Both the position numbers and the translations under genes were made by a program. From contig JBBQRG010000028.1 in the NCBI GenBank assembly GCA_038215095.1, forward strand, positions 1 to 35,105: a stretch of DNA of 35,105 nt, read 5' to 3'. Below, piece after piece: positions 14,996-23,131 of the stretch (positions are counted from its first letter, which is position 1; every line of letters begins with the position of its first letter). The notes beneath the pieces are model-generated. The model made no database searches. It was not told the DNA's origin and saw nothing but the letters and a program-made list of their open reading frames with translations. The DNA comes from DATACN01 sp038215095. GTDB taxonomy: Bacteria > Actinomycetota > Thermoleophilia > Solirubrobacterales > Thermoleophilaceae.

Positions 14996-16480
14996 ATGCC
15001 GCCGTCAGGCGCTGACCAGTCCGAAGCGCCCTATCTCGACGCGCTGAGGGCGTACGCCGAGCGCGACCCCGGCCGCTTCCACGTTCCCGGCCACAAGGGC
15101 GGCCAGGGCGCCGACCCGGGTTTGGTGGAGGCGATCGGGCCGCAGGCGCTCGCCTTCGACATCCCCGCGCTCGTGGAGGGCATCGACGTCCCGCCTCCCG
15201 ACCCGACCCCGTTCGAGCGCGCCCAGGAGCTGGCCGCGCAGGCCTGGGGGGCCCGGCGCAGCTGGTTCCTCGTGAACGGCGCCTCGCAGGCCAACCACGT
15301 GGCCATGCTCACCCTGGCCCACATGGGGGGCGAGGTCGTGGTGCAGCGCAATGCGCACTCGAGCACGATCGACGCGCTGGTGCTGTCGGGCCTGCGGCCC
15401 ACCTTCGTGGCGCCGGAGCTCGATCCCGAGCTGCGCATCGCGCACTGCCTGACGCCCGACTCGCTCGAGCGGGCGCTCGACTCCACCCCAAACGCGGTGG
15501 GGGCCACCGTCGTGTCGCCCACGTACTTCGGCGCCACGGCCGACGTCGCCTCGCTCGCCGAGGTCACGCACGCCCACGGCCTGCCGCTGATCGTGGACGA
15601 AGCCTGGGGCTCGCACTTCCCCTTCCACGACGCTTTGCCCGCCCACGCGCTGTCGCTGGGCGCCGACCTAGCGGTGTCGAGCGTGCACAAGGTCGTGGGC
15701 AGCCTCACGCAGTCAGCGATCGTGCACCTGGGCGCCGGCGGGCGCCTCGACGAGCACGTGGTCGACCGCTGCGTGACGCTGATGGAGTCCACGAGCCCGA
15801 GCTCGCTGCTGGGGGGCTCGCTCGACGCTGCACGGCGCCACGCGGTCGTGGACGGCCGGCAGCTGCTCGGCGAGACGATGGCCTCGCTCGAGGCGGTGCG
15901 CGAGGCGATCCGCGGCATCGAGGGGCTGGACGTGTTCGACGAGCGGCTGCGCGGCGCGCCCGGCGTGTTCGACTACGACCCCCTGCGCCTCGTGATCGAC
16001 GTGCGCGGCACGGGCTCCGACGGCTACGAGCTGGCCGGCCTGCTCAGGCGTCGCGACGACGTGAACATGGAGCTGGCGGGCGAGAATGTGCTGGTGGGCG
16101 TGTTCGGCATGGGCGAGGACGTGGCGGAGCAGGGCAGGCGGCTCGTAGGCGCGCTGCGCCACGTGGTGTCTGAGCTACCCGGGCAGCCCGCCGGCGCGCA
16201 CGAGGACTTCGCGCCGCCGCCGCCCTGGGGCGAGCTCGTGATGACGCCGCGGGAGGCCTTCTTCGGCCCCCAGGAGGTCGTGCCCGCCCGCGAGGCCGTC
16301 GGCCGGGTGGCGGCGGAGTCGCTGGCCGCCTATCCGCCCGGGATCCCGAACGTGCTGCCGGGGGAGCGCCTCAGCGCCGAGACGCTCGACTACGTGCAGG
16401 AGGCGCTCGACCACGGCGGCAGCCTGCGCGGGGCGAGCGACCGCCGGCTGCGCACCGTGCGGGTGGCGGCCGAGCGATGA
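14996..16480 (+). CDS. speA: Orn/Lys/Arg decarboxylase family, probably arginine decarboxylase
   Basis: A PLP enzyme of 494 residues of the aspartate aminotransferase-fold type. The family start FHVPGHKGGQG (~residues 29-39), FLVNGASQANHVAML, HSSTIDALVLSG, IVDEAWGSHFPFH and the PLP-lysine segment AVSSVHKVVGS (~residue 228) are all seen, followed by a C-terminal domain with YPPGIPNVLPGE. The short form lacks the N-terminal response-regulator-like wing of the E. coli enzymes. Its stop overlaps the ATG of the agmatinase gene, so arginine to agmatine is the likely reaction; lysine or ornithine decarboxylation cannot be excluded from sequence. Confidence 0.87.
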   Translation: MPPSGADQSEAPYLDALRAYAERDPGRFHVPGHKGGQGADPGLVEAIGPQALAFDIPALVEGIDVPPPDPTPFERAQELAAQAWGARRSWFLVNGASQANHVAMLTLAHMGGEVVVQRNAHSSTIDALVLSGLRPTFVAPELDPELRIAHCLTPDSLERALDSTPNAVGATVVSPTYFGATADVASLAEVTHAHGLPLIVDEAWGSHFPFHDALPAHALSLGADLAVSSVHKVVGSLTQSAIVHLGAGGRLDEHVVDRCVTLMESTSPSSLLGGSLDAARRHAVVDGRQLLGETMASLEAVREAIRGIEGLDVFDERLRGAPGVFDYDPLRLVIDVRGTGSDGYELAGLLRRRDDVNMELAGENVLVGVFGMGEDVAEQGRRLVGALRHVVSELPGQPAGAHEDFAPPPPWGELVMTPREAFFGPQEVVPAREAVGRVAAESLAAYPPGIPNVLPGERLSAETLDYVQEALDHGGSLRGASDRRLRTVRVAAER

Positions 16481-17430
16481 CCCCTCGCTACGGACCGCCC
16501 GACGCGCTGGGCGCGCCGCGCTACACCGGGATTCGCACCTTCGCGCGGCTGCCTCACGTGCGCGAGGCCGACGGCGTGGACGTCGCGGTGCTGGGCGTCC
16601 CGTTCGACACGGCCACGAGCTACCGCGCCGGCGCGCGCTTCGGGCCCGAGGGGATTCGCGCCGGCTCCACGCTGCTGCGGCCGTATCACCCGCAGCTCGG
16701 CGTCGACGTGTTCGCCAACCAGTCGGTCGTCGACTGGGGCGACCTCGACATCACGCCCGGCAACGCCGAGCGCACGATGGGGCAGATCGCCGCCGGGCTG
16801 GAGCCGCTGGTCGGGGCCGGGATCACCTCGATCGTGCTGGGCGGCGACCACTCGATCGTGCTCGGCGAGCTGCGCGCGCATGCGGCCAGGCACGGGCCGC
16901 TGGCGCTGGTGCTGCTCGACGCGCACGCCGACGTGTGGGACAAGTACTACGGCGAGCGCCTGTTTCACGGAACGTCGTTCCGGCGGGCGGTGGAGGAGGG
17001 GCTGCTGCAGCCAGAGCGCTCGCTGCTCGCGGGCATGCGGGGACCCGTCTACGGCGAGGCCGACATCGCGGCGCCGGGAGAGCTCGGCTTCGAGGTGATC
17101 CCGGGTGACGAGCTGCGCGCCCTGGACCCGGCCGACTACGCCGCGCGGGTGAGGTCCAAGGTCGGCGACGCCCCGGCGTTCCTGTCCTTCGACATCGACG
17201 TGATCGACCCGGCCTTCGCGCCGGCCACGGGCACCCCCGAGGTCGCGGGCCTGCTCGGGCACGAGGCGCTCGCGCTGCTGCGCTCGCTCGCCGGCGGCCC
17301 GCGCTTCGTAGGATTCGACCTCGTAGAGGTGTCGCCCCCGTACGACGGCCCTGGCCAGGCCACCGCCCTCCTGGCGGCGAACGTTGCCTACGAGTTCCTG
17401 GCGCTGAGCGCGCTCGGGCGGCGGTCGTGA
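16477..17430 (+). CDS. speB: Agmatinase/ureohydrolase
   Basis: A binuclear-manganese ureohydrolase of 317 residues, expected to cleave agmatine to putrescine and urea. The metal-binding motifs are in place: GGDHSIVLGEL (~residues 124-134), LLDAHADVWD (~147-156) and SFDIDVIDPAFAPATGTPE (~239-257); a late Glu in FDLVEVSPPYD matches the family. The start ATG overlaps the decarboxylase stop (ATGA). Guanidinobutyrase or another ureohydrolase activity is possible, but the partner enzyme favours agmatinase. Confidence 0.93.
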   Translation: MTPRYGPPDALGAPRYTGIRTFARLPHVREADGVDVAVLGVPFDTATSYRAGARFGPEGIRAGSTLLRPYHPQLGVDVFANQSVVDWGDLDITPGNAERTMGQIAAGLEPLVGAGITSIVLGGDHSIVLGELRAHAARHGPLALVLLDAHADVWDKYYGERLFHGTSFRRAVEEGLLQPERSLLAGMRGPVYGEADIAAPGELGFEVIPGDELRALDPADYAARVRSKVGDAPAFLSFDIDVIDPAFAPATGTPEVAGLLGHEALALLRSLAGGPRFVGFDLVEVSPPYDGPGQATALLAANVAYEFLALSALGRRS

Positions 17431-17705
17431 ACGGCGAGCGCGCGGCCAAGCGGGTGGTCGTGCGCGGCGACGTGCAGGGCGTCTTCTTCCGCGACTCGAC
17501 CGAGAGCGAGGCCGAGAAGCGCGGCGTCGCGGGCTGGGTCACGAACCGCTCCGACGGCGCGGTCGAGGCCCTCTTCGAGGGCTACCCGGCCGACGTGCAG
17601 GCGCTCGTGGACTTCTGCAAGGGCGGGCCGAGGCAGGCTGATGTCAAGGACGTGGACGTCGAGGACCGGAAGCCCGAGGGCCTCTCGGGCTTCGAGGTCC
17701 ACTAG
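17427..17705 (+). CDS. acyP: Acylphosphatase
   Basis: A 92-residue enzyme that hydrolyses acyl phosphates. The active-site loop GDVQGVFFRDST (~residues 14-25, with the catalytic Arg) and GWVTNRSDGAVEALFEG (catalytic Asn, ~residues 36-52) match the family. The GTG start overlaps the agmatinase stop (GTGA), the third coupled overlap in this region. The biological link to the polyamine genes is unclear. Confidence 0.95.
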   Translation: MNGERAAKRVVVRGDVQGVFFRDSTESEAEKRGVAGWVTNRSDGAVEALFEGYPADVQALVDFCKGGPRQADVKDVDVEDRKPEGLSGFEVH

Positions 17706-17752
17706 TAGCCCAGCCGTAACGCTCGCGGGCCCACCGGCGCGCCTTCGATTCG

Positions 17753-17758
17753 TAGCGT
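17753..17758 (+). promoter_or_regulatory. Candidate -10 box of comEA
   Basis: TAGCGT, 9 bases before the ATG at 17768, leaving a leader of a few bases at most. Confidence 0.4.
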
Positions 17759-17767
17759 CGCTTCCCG

Positions 17768-18370
17768 ATGGAGCGCGTACGCGGACAGTGGTTCTGGTGG
17801 GCCCTCGCGGGGGTGCTGATCGTGGTGGCGGCGGTGCACGTGCTGGGCGGCGGCGCGGGCCCGGGAGCCGCAGCGCCCGTGCAGGTCAGCGCGCCTCGTG
17901 ACACTCGGCCGGTCGGGGCCGGGACCGCCCCTCGGGCGGGACCCAGGCTCTACGTGCACGTGGCCGGGCGCGTGCGGAGACCGGGCCTGTACCGGCTGGC
18001 GCGGGGGGCGAGGGTCGCGTCGGCGGTCGACCTGGCGGGCGGCCCGGCGCGCCGCGCGGACCTGACGAAGGTCAACCTCGCCGCCCGGGTGGAGGACGGG
18101 CAGCAGATCGTCGTGCCCCAGCGCGGGGCGGCTCCCACAGCCGTCGCCGGCGACACCTCCGCGGCGGGGTCCGCCGGCACGAAGGTCAGCCTGGCCGGCG
18201 CGACCGCCCAGCAGCTGGACGGCCTCGACGGCATCGGGCCCACGCTGGCCAAGCGAATCGTGCAGTACCGCGACGCCCACGGGGGCTTTCGCTCGGTCGG
18301 CCAGCTGCGCGACGTGGAGGGGATCGGCGAGAAGCGCTTCGAGACGCTGCGCAAGGCAGTCGGCCCCTGA
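17768..18370 (+). CDS. comEA: ComEA-like DNA-binding competence protein
   Basis: A membrane-anchored DNA receptor of 200 residues. It has an N-terminal membrane segment (residues ~8-27), a SLBB-like domain (LYVHVAGRVRRPGLYRL, ~residues 61-77, through DGQQIVVPQ) and a C-terminal double helix-hairpin-helix domain (QLDGLDGIGPTLAKRIVQYR and LRDVEGIGEKRFETLR). This is the complete ComEA architecture, followed directly by comEC. No other competence genes are in the window. Confidence 0.94.
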   Translation: MERVRGQWFWWALAGVLIVVAAVHVLGGGAGPGAAAPVQVSAPRDTRPVGAGTAPRAGPRLYVHVAGRVRRPGLYRLARGARVASAVDLAGGPARRADLTKVNLAARVEDGQQIVVPQRGAAPTAVAGDTSAAGSAGTKVSLAGATAQQLDGLDGIGPTLAKRIVQYRDAHGGFRSVGQLRDVEGIGEKRFETLRKAVGP

Positions 18371-18405
18371 CCCGAAGGCTTCGCGGCCGCGCCTGGCACC
18401 TGGGC

Positions 18406-20865
18406 ATGGCCGCGCTGGCCCTGGGCCTGGCGGCTTCACCGGCGGGAGGCAAGGCGGTGGTTGCGGCGGCGGGCGCGGTGGCGCTGCCGCTGTGTGCCGC
18501 GGCGGCCGGTGCCGTCGCGCGGGCGCGCCCCTCGGCCGCGGCCACGGCTCGCTTAGGCACCGGGCTGGCCCCCGCCGCGGCCGCGCGCGGTTTGCTCCCG
18601 CTCGTCGCTGCCGCGGCCCTGCTCGTGCTCGGCGGCGGCGTCGCCGGCCAGGCGCGGCTAGCCGCAATCGACGCGCCGGCCACGCGGGTTCGCGACGGCG
18701 ATCCGTTCGTGGCGCGCGTCGTCGCCCTCGGACGGCCGCGGGCGGGCGCGTTCGGGTCATCCGTCGAGGCGGGAGTGCGGGCAGGGCGGCTGCGCGGCGC
18801 CAGGCTGGTCGTCCGGATACCGCGCTGGGGGCACTGGCCCGCGGGTCAGTCGATCGGCGACGAGCTGGTGGTCCGCGGCCGGCTGCGGCGGCTCGCCACG
18901 CGCGGGCGTGGCGCGGAGTTCGGCGCGTACCTGCGGCGGCGCGGCGTCGCCGCGGAGCTCCTGCTCGACCAGGCCCGGGCGACAGGGCGGCGCCGGGGCG
19001 GCATGTCCGGCGCGGTCGACCGCATGCGCCGGCGCGCCGAGCGGGCGATCGTCGCCGGCCTGCCAGGCCCCGAGGCGGATCTCCTGCGCGGCATGGTGCT
19101 GGGCGAGGACGAGGCGATCGCCGCGCCCGTCCGCGACTCGTTCCGCGCCTCCGGGCTCGCGCACCTGCTCGCGGTGTCCGGCCAGAACGTGATGTTGCTG
19201 GCCGCGCTGGCGCTGCCGGGCCTGGCGGTCGCCGGGCTGGGCATCCGGGCGCGCTGCGCGGTCCTGCTCGCGCTGATCGCGGTCTACGTGCCGCTCGCCG
19301 GTGCCGGCCCGTCGCTGCAACGCGCGGGCGTCATGGGGGCGGCGGGGGTCGTGGCGATGGCCAGCTCGCGACCGGCGTCGCGCGTCTACGCCCTGCTGCT
19401 GGCCGCCACGGCCACGCTCGCCCTCAACCCGCGTGCGGCCGGCGACCCCGGCTGGCAGCTCTCGTTCGCGGCGGTGGCCGGCATCGTCTGGCTGGTCCCG
19501 CCGCTGCAGGCGCTGGCGCGGCGGGCCGCCGGCGGCTTGCTGACTGACGGCGCTCCCCTGCGCCGGCGCGCCGTCGAGGGCGTCGCCGACGGAGCCGCGC
19601 TCACGCTCGTCGCGACGGTCGCGACCGCTCCGCTGCTGGCGCACCACTTCGGCTACGCCCCGCTGGCGGGGCTGCCCGCCAACCTGCTCGCGCTGCCGGC
19701 GGTGGCGCCCGCCATGTGGCTGGGCATGGTGGAGGCGGCGGTCGGGCAGCTGGCGGCGCTGGGGCAGCCCTTCGGAGCGGTCGGCGGCCTGCTCGCGGCC
19801 GCACTGGGCCGGCTCGCGCAGGCGCCGGTGGCCTACATCGCCTGGCTTGCGGACCGCTTCGCCGAGCTGCCCGGCGGCCAGCTCAAGCTGCCGCTGCGCT
19901 CGCCGCTTGCGCTGGGAGCGTCGTACGCCGCCCTTGGCGCCGCCGTGGTCGCGCTACGCCGGGCCGTGCGGCCGCTGGGCCCACGCGCGGAGGCGGCAGT
20001 CGCCGCCGGGCGCCGCCAGCCCGCCACCAGGAAGGCCGCCGCGCTCGTGCTTGGCACGGCTCTCCTGCTGCTCGCCGGCGCGTGGGCATTCGCGCCGCCC
20101 GGGCCGCCCAAGCTGCTCACGGTGCGCTTCCTCGACGTCGGGCAGGGGGATGCCACGCTGATCCAGGATCCGAGCGGCACGGCGCTGCTCTTCGACGGCG
20201 GCCCTCCGGAGGCGCACACCGTCAGGCTGCTGCACCAGGCCGGCGTGCGGCGACTGGCGCTCGTGGTGTCCACTCACCAGTCGCGCGACCATCAGGGCGG
20301 CCTGCACGACGTGCTCGCCCGGATTCCGACCGGGCTCATGCTCGAAAACGGATACGGGACACGGGACCCGGACTACCGCAGGCTGATCGCGGAGGCCGAT
20401 GCGCGCGGCGTCCGCCGTATCGCCGCGCGCGCCGGACAGGTGCTGCGCGTGGGCCGCCTGTCGGTCGAGATTCTCGGCCCGCGCCCGCGGGCGCCGGGCG
20501 AGCCGCCCCCCGCTGAGCCGAACCCGATCGGCGTGGCCGCGATCGTCAGCGAGGGCTCGTTCGACCTGTGGCTGTCGGCCGACGCCGAGTCAGACGCGAT
20601 CCTGCAGTACCCCCTGCGCCCGGTCGAGGCGATGAAGGTCTCCCACCACGGCAGCCGCGACCTGGGCCTGCCCGAGGTGCTGGAGCGATTACGGCCGAGG
20701 GTGGCGGCGATCGAAGTCGGGCAGGGCAACAGCTTTGGGCACCCGACACAGGAGACGCTAGCCGCGCTCCGCCACGGGGGCGTCCCCACCTACCGCACCG
20801 ACCGCGACGGAACGGTCAGCCTGGAGGTCGCGCCAACCGGCCCGCACGTGAGCAAGGAGCACTGA
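18406..20865 (+). CDS. comEC: ComEC/Rec2 DNA-uptake channel
   Basis: An 819-residue polytopic membrane protein thought to form the channel for single-stranded DNA uptake. It shows N-terminal helices and a soluble domain (~residues 90-195), the competence domain with SGLAHLLAVSGQNVMLL (~residue 248), many further helices, and a C-terminal metallo-beta-lactamase domain beginning VRFLDVGQGDATLI (~residue 572). The metal motif reads THQSRDHQGG, with Ser where HxDxDH has Asp; KVSHHGSRD follows. ATG 18406 is the first canonical start; coding-like sequence reaches back to CTG 18367 at the comEA stop. Confidence 0.93.
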   Translation: MAALALGLAASPAGGKAVVAAAGAVALPLCAAAAGAVARARPSAAATARLGTGLAPAAAARGLLPLVAAAALLVLGGGVAGQARLAAIDAPATRVRDGDPFVARVVALGRPRAGAFGSSVEAGVRAGRLRGARLVVRIPRWGHWPAGQSIGDELVVRGRLRRLATRGRGAEFGAYLRRRGVAAELLLDQARATGRRRGGMSGAVDRMRRRAERAIVAGLPGPEADLLRGMVLGEDEAIAAPVRDSFRASGLAHLLAVSGQNVMLLAALALPGLAVAGLGIRARCAVLLALIAVYVPLAGAGPSLQRAGVMGAAGVVAMASSRPASRVYALLLAATATLALNPRAAGDPGWQLSFAAVAGIVWLVPPLQALARRAAGGLLTDGAPLRRRAVEGVADGAALTLVATVATAPLLAHHFGYAPLAGLPANLLALPAVAPAMWLGMVEAAVGQLAALGQPFGAVGGLLAAALGRLAQAPVAYIAWLADRFAELPGGQLKLPLRSPLALGASYAALGAAVVALRRAVRPLGPRAEAAVAAGRRQPATRKAAALVLGTALLLLAGAWAFAPPGPPKLLTVRFLDVGQGDATLIQDPSGTALLFDGGPPEAHTVRLLHQAGVRRLALVVSTHQSRDHQGGLHDVLARIPTGLMLENGYGTRDPDYRRLIAEADARGVRRIAARAGQVLRVGRLSVEILGPRPRAPGEPPPAEPNPIGVAAIVSEGSFDLWLSADAESDAILQYPLRPVEAMKVSHHGSRDLGLPEVLERLRPRVAAIEVGQGNSFGHPTQETLAALRHGGVPTYRTDRDGTVSLEVAPTGPHVSKEH

Positions 20866-20902
20866 TCCCGCGGCCGGTCGCGTAGGGGGCGCGGCGGGGC
20901 CG

Positions 20903-20921
20903 CGGGCAGCACGCTTGCCCG
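20903..20921. terminator. Short hairpin between convergent comEC and VOC genes
   Basis: CGGGCA (20903-20908) pairs with TGCCCG (20916-20921) around a 7-base loop. It has no T tract. Its position between two converging genes suits a bidirectional terminator, but the stem is short. Confidence 0.3.
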
Positions 20922-20941
20922 GACGCGCGCGAAGGGACGCG

Positions 20942-21361
20942 TTACCCCATCATCGTCGAGCCGTCAGGCTCGACCCTCCAGCGCGGGTTGTGGGCGACCT
21001 CCCACGGGTGGCGGTCCGGGTCGATGAAGAGGCCCGAGTAGCCGCCCCAGAAGGTCTCGCCCGGCTCGCGGCCGATCTCCGCGCCGGCGGTCCGCGCCTC
21101 CTCGATCACGCGGTCGACCTCCTCCGGCGAGCGCGTGTTGTAGGCGAGCGTGACGCCGCCCCAGCCGCCCGAATCGGAGACGGCGCTGTCCTCGGCGAGC
21201 TGGTCGCGGCTCCACAGCGCGACCACCATCCCGCCCGCCTGGAAGAAGACCACGCCGATCGACGGGTCGGTGTCGGTGCTCCACCCGAGCGCCTGGTAGA
21301 AGCGCGTGGCCCGCTCGAGATCCGCGACGCCGAGGGTTATCAGGCTGACTCGCTGTTCCAT
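20942..21361 (-). CDS. VOC superfamily protein (glyoxalase/bleomycin-resistance-like)
   Basis: A 139-residue single-gene VOC protein with two beta-alpha-beta-beta-beta modules: VSLITLGVADLERATRFYQALGW at the start and GYSGLFIDPDRHPWEVAHNP near the end. The usual first-module His is replaced (ITLGV), so the metal site is probably incomplete. Substrate unknown. It diverges from holA with 26 bases between the start codons (21361 and 21388). Confidence 0.88.
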   Translation of the reverse strand: MEQRVSLITLGVADLERATRFYQALGWSTDTDPSIGVVFFQAGGMVVALWSRDQLAEDSAVSDSGGWGGVTLAYNTRSPEEVDRVIEEARTAGAEIGREPGETFWGGYSGLFIDPDRHPWEVAHNPRWRVEPDGSTMMG

Positions 21362-21374
21362 GGGGCCCGGCCCG

Positions 21375-21380
21375 TAGGAT
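21375..21380 (+). promoter_or_regulatory. Candidate -10 box that fixes the holA start
   Basis: TAGGAT overlaps an in-frame ATG at 21379 and ends 7 bases before GTG 21388. If it is the -10 box, the ATG is not transcribed and GTG 21388 is the start. Confidence 0.5.
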
Positions 21381-21387
21381 GAACGAA

Positions 21388-22350
21388 GTGGCCGACCTGA
21401 AGCCCCTCTACCTGGTGCACGGCAACGACGACGCCCGCATCGACTCCTGGCGCACCCGGGTGCGGCGGCGCGCCGAGACCGAGCGCGGCCCCGGCGGGCT
21501 CGAGCTGTTCGACGGGCGCTCGGACCCGGCCGACGAGGTGGCCGCCTCGCTGGCGGCGCTCACCTTCGACACCGGCACGCGCTACCTGCTCGTCGACGAC
21601 GCCGGCGGCTGGAAGGCCGCGCAACTCGAGCCGCTCGAGCAGGCGCTGGCACAGCCCACCGAGGGCACCGTGCTCGTGCTGATCGTGCGCGGGAAGCCTC
21701 TCAAGCAGCTGCTGAAGCTGGTGGAGAACGCCGGCGGCGAGGTGCGCGAGGAGGCCGCCCCGAAGCCGTGGGAGCTGCCGCGCTGGACCACCGACCGCGC
21801 CCGCGAGGCCGGGCTGCAGCTCGATGGCGAGGCCGCGAAGGCGCTCGTGGCGCTGGCCGGGCCGGGCCAGCAGCGGATCGCGCGCGAGCTCGAGAAGCTG
21901 GCGCTGGCGATCCATCCCAGCGCCAGCGCCAGCGCCGCGGACGTCGAGCGCTACTCCGCCGGCGACGCCGCGCCGCAGGTCTACGACCTGGCTGACGCAA
22001 TCGTGGCCGGCGACCTGCGCGCCGCTCTCACGCTGGCCGAGGAGCTCGATTCCCACGGCGAGCGGCCCGCCCGGCTGATGTTCCCGATCGTGCGCCGGCT
22101 GCGCGAGGTGCACACCGCCGCCGCGCTGCTCGAGCGCGGCATGCCCGAGCAGAAGGCCGCGGCGGCGCTGAAGGCGCCGCCCTGGCTGGCGAAGAAGACC
22201 GTCGCCCGCGCGAAGAAGGCCGACCGCGCCCTGCTGGAGCGCGCCCTCTGCGTGCTGGCCGACCTCGAGGTGGAGCTGCGGGGTGGCGGCGAGCGCCCGC
22301 TCGACGAGGACATGGCTTTTACATTGGCGCTGCACCGCGCCGCGGCCTAG
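21388..22350 (+). CDS. holA: DNA polymerase III delta subunit
   Basis: The clamp-loader delta subunit, which opens the sliding clamp. The 320-residue protein has the delta pattern: KPLYLVHGNDDARIDSW at the start, a P-loop-less AAA+ domain with LLVDDAGGWK, a second domain with QQRIARELEKLAL (~residue 165) and VYDLADAIVAGDLRAAL, and the C-terminal collar LFxAxRxL-like region (VAHR-type helices). GTG 21388 is preferred over ATG 21379 because the upstream -10 box overlaps that ATG. In many genomes holA and rpsT are close, as here. Confidence 0.92.
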   Translation: MADLKPLYLVHGNDDARIDSWRTRVRRRAETERGPGGLELFDGRSDPADEVAASLAALTFDTGTRYLLVDDAGGWKAAQLEPLEQALAQPTEGTVLVLIVRGKPLKQLLKLVENAGGEVREEAAPKPWELPRWTTDRAREAGLQLDGEAAKALVALAGPGQQRIARELEKLALAIHPSASASAADVERYSAGDAAPQVYDLADAIVAGDLRAALTLAEELDSHGERPARLMFPIVRRLREVHTAAALLERGMPEQKAAAALKAPPWLAKKTVARAKKADRALLERALCVLADLEVELRGGGERPLDEDMAFTLALHRAAA

Positions 22351-22360
22351 CCGCGCCGAT

Positions 22361-22366
22361 TAGTCT
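22361..22366 (+). promoter_or_regulatory. Candidate -10 box of the RTX protein gene
   Basis: TAGTCT, 6 bases before the GTG at 22373, a leaderless layout. Confidence 0.5.
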
Positions 22367-22372
22367 GGCGCC

Positions 22373-23131
22373 GTGGGGGTTCGCCGACACGCGGGATGGG
22401 CGGTTGCGGCGCTGGCGATGCTCGTGCTCCTGGCGCCGGCGGTGGCCGCGCTCGGCCGCACGGTGAACGGAACCAGGCACCGCGACCACCTGAACGGCAC
22501 GCGCAAGGCGGACCTGCTGCGGGGCGGCGCCGGCAACGACGTGCTTCGCGGTGGCCGCGGCAACGACCGGCTGTTGGGCGGCAGGGGCAAGGACCAGCTG
22601 CTGGGCGGCGCGGGGAACGACCGCGAGCTCGGCGGCAGCGGCAACGACCGCCTGTCGGGCAACGCCGGCAGGGACACGCTGGCCGGCAACTCCGGCAACG
22701 ACAAGCTGGACGGCGGCTCCTCCAAGGACCGGATCTTCGGCAGCTCCGGCCGGGACACGCTGATCGGCGGCAGCGGCAACGACCTGCTGTCGGGCGGCAG
22801 CAGCAACGACGTCCTGAGCGGCGGCTCCGGCAGGGACCGGCTCGACGGCGGCAGCGGCGACAACACGCTCGCGGGCGGCAGCGGCAACGACCGGCTTAAG
22901 GCCGGCCGCGGCCTCGACCACCTCGACGGCGGCTCGGGCAACGACCGGCTGACCGGCGGCGCCGGCGAGGACGAGCTGATCGGCGGGCCCGGCAACGACC
23001 GCATCGACGCCCGCGACGGCGCCGGCAACGACTTCATCGACTGCGGCCCCGGCGAGGACACGGTCTTCCTCGACGGCGCCGAGGACGGCGTCGTCAACTG
23101 CGAGAGCCTGATCCTCCCGCCCGGCGCCTAG
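22373..23131 (+). CDS. Secreted RTX (hemolysin-type) calcium-binding beta-roll protein
   Basis: A 252-residue exported protein. Residues ~1-26 are a Sec-type signal (HAGWAVAALAMLVLLAPAVA). From residue 49 to 210 there are eighteen consecutive nine-residue RTX units of the form L-x-G-G-x-G-N-D-x, expected to fold as a calcium-bound parallel beta-roll. A C-terminal cap holds two cysteines (DCGPG and NCESL). No catalytic domain is seen. It converges on the phospholipase C-like gene and shares its stop region. Unlike type I-secreted toxins it has a cleavable N-terminal signal. Confidence 0.9.
   Translation: MGVRRHAGWAVAALAMLVLLAPAVAALGRTVNGTRHRDHLNGTRKADLLRGGAGNDVLRGGRGNDRLLGGRGKDQLLGGAGNDRELGGSGNDRLSGNAGRDTLAGNSGNDKLDGGSSKDRIFGSSGRDTLIGGSGNDLLSGGSSNDVLSGGSGRDRLDGGSGDNTLAGGSGNDRLKAGRGLDHLDGGSGNDRLTGGAGEDELIGGPGNDRIDARDGAGNDFIDCGPGEDTVFLDGAEDGVVNCESLILPPGA
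22517..23002 (+). repeat. Eighteen 27-bp RTX repeat units in register
   Basis: Eighteen uninterrupted 27-base units encode the nonapeptides, with no insertion or deletion. Units such as GGCGGCAGCGGCAACGACCG recur with few changes, suggesting expansion by unequal exchange. Confidence 0.85.

Noticed and set aside
22517..23002. CRISPR-like array
   Set aside because: The regular repeats are 27-bp coding units of RTX nonapeptides with no unique spacers.
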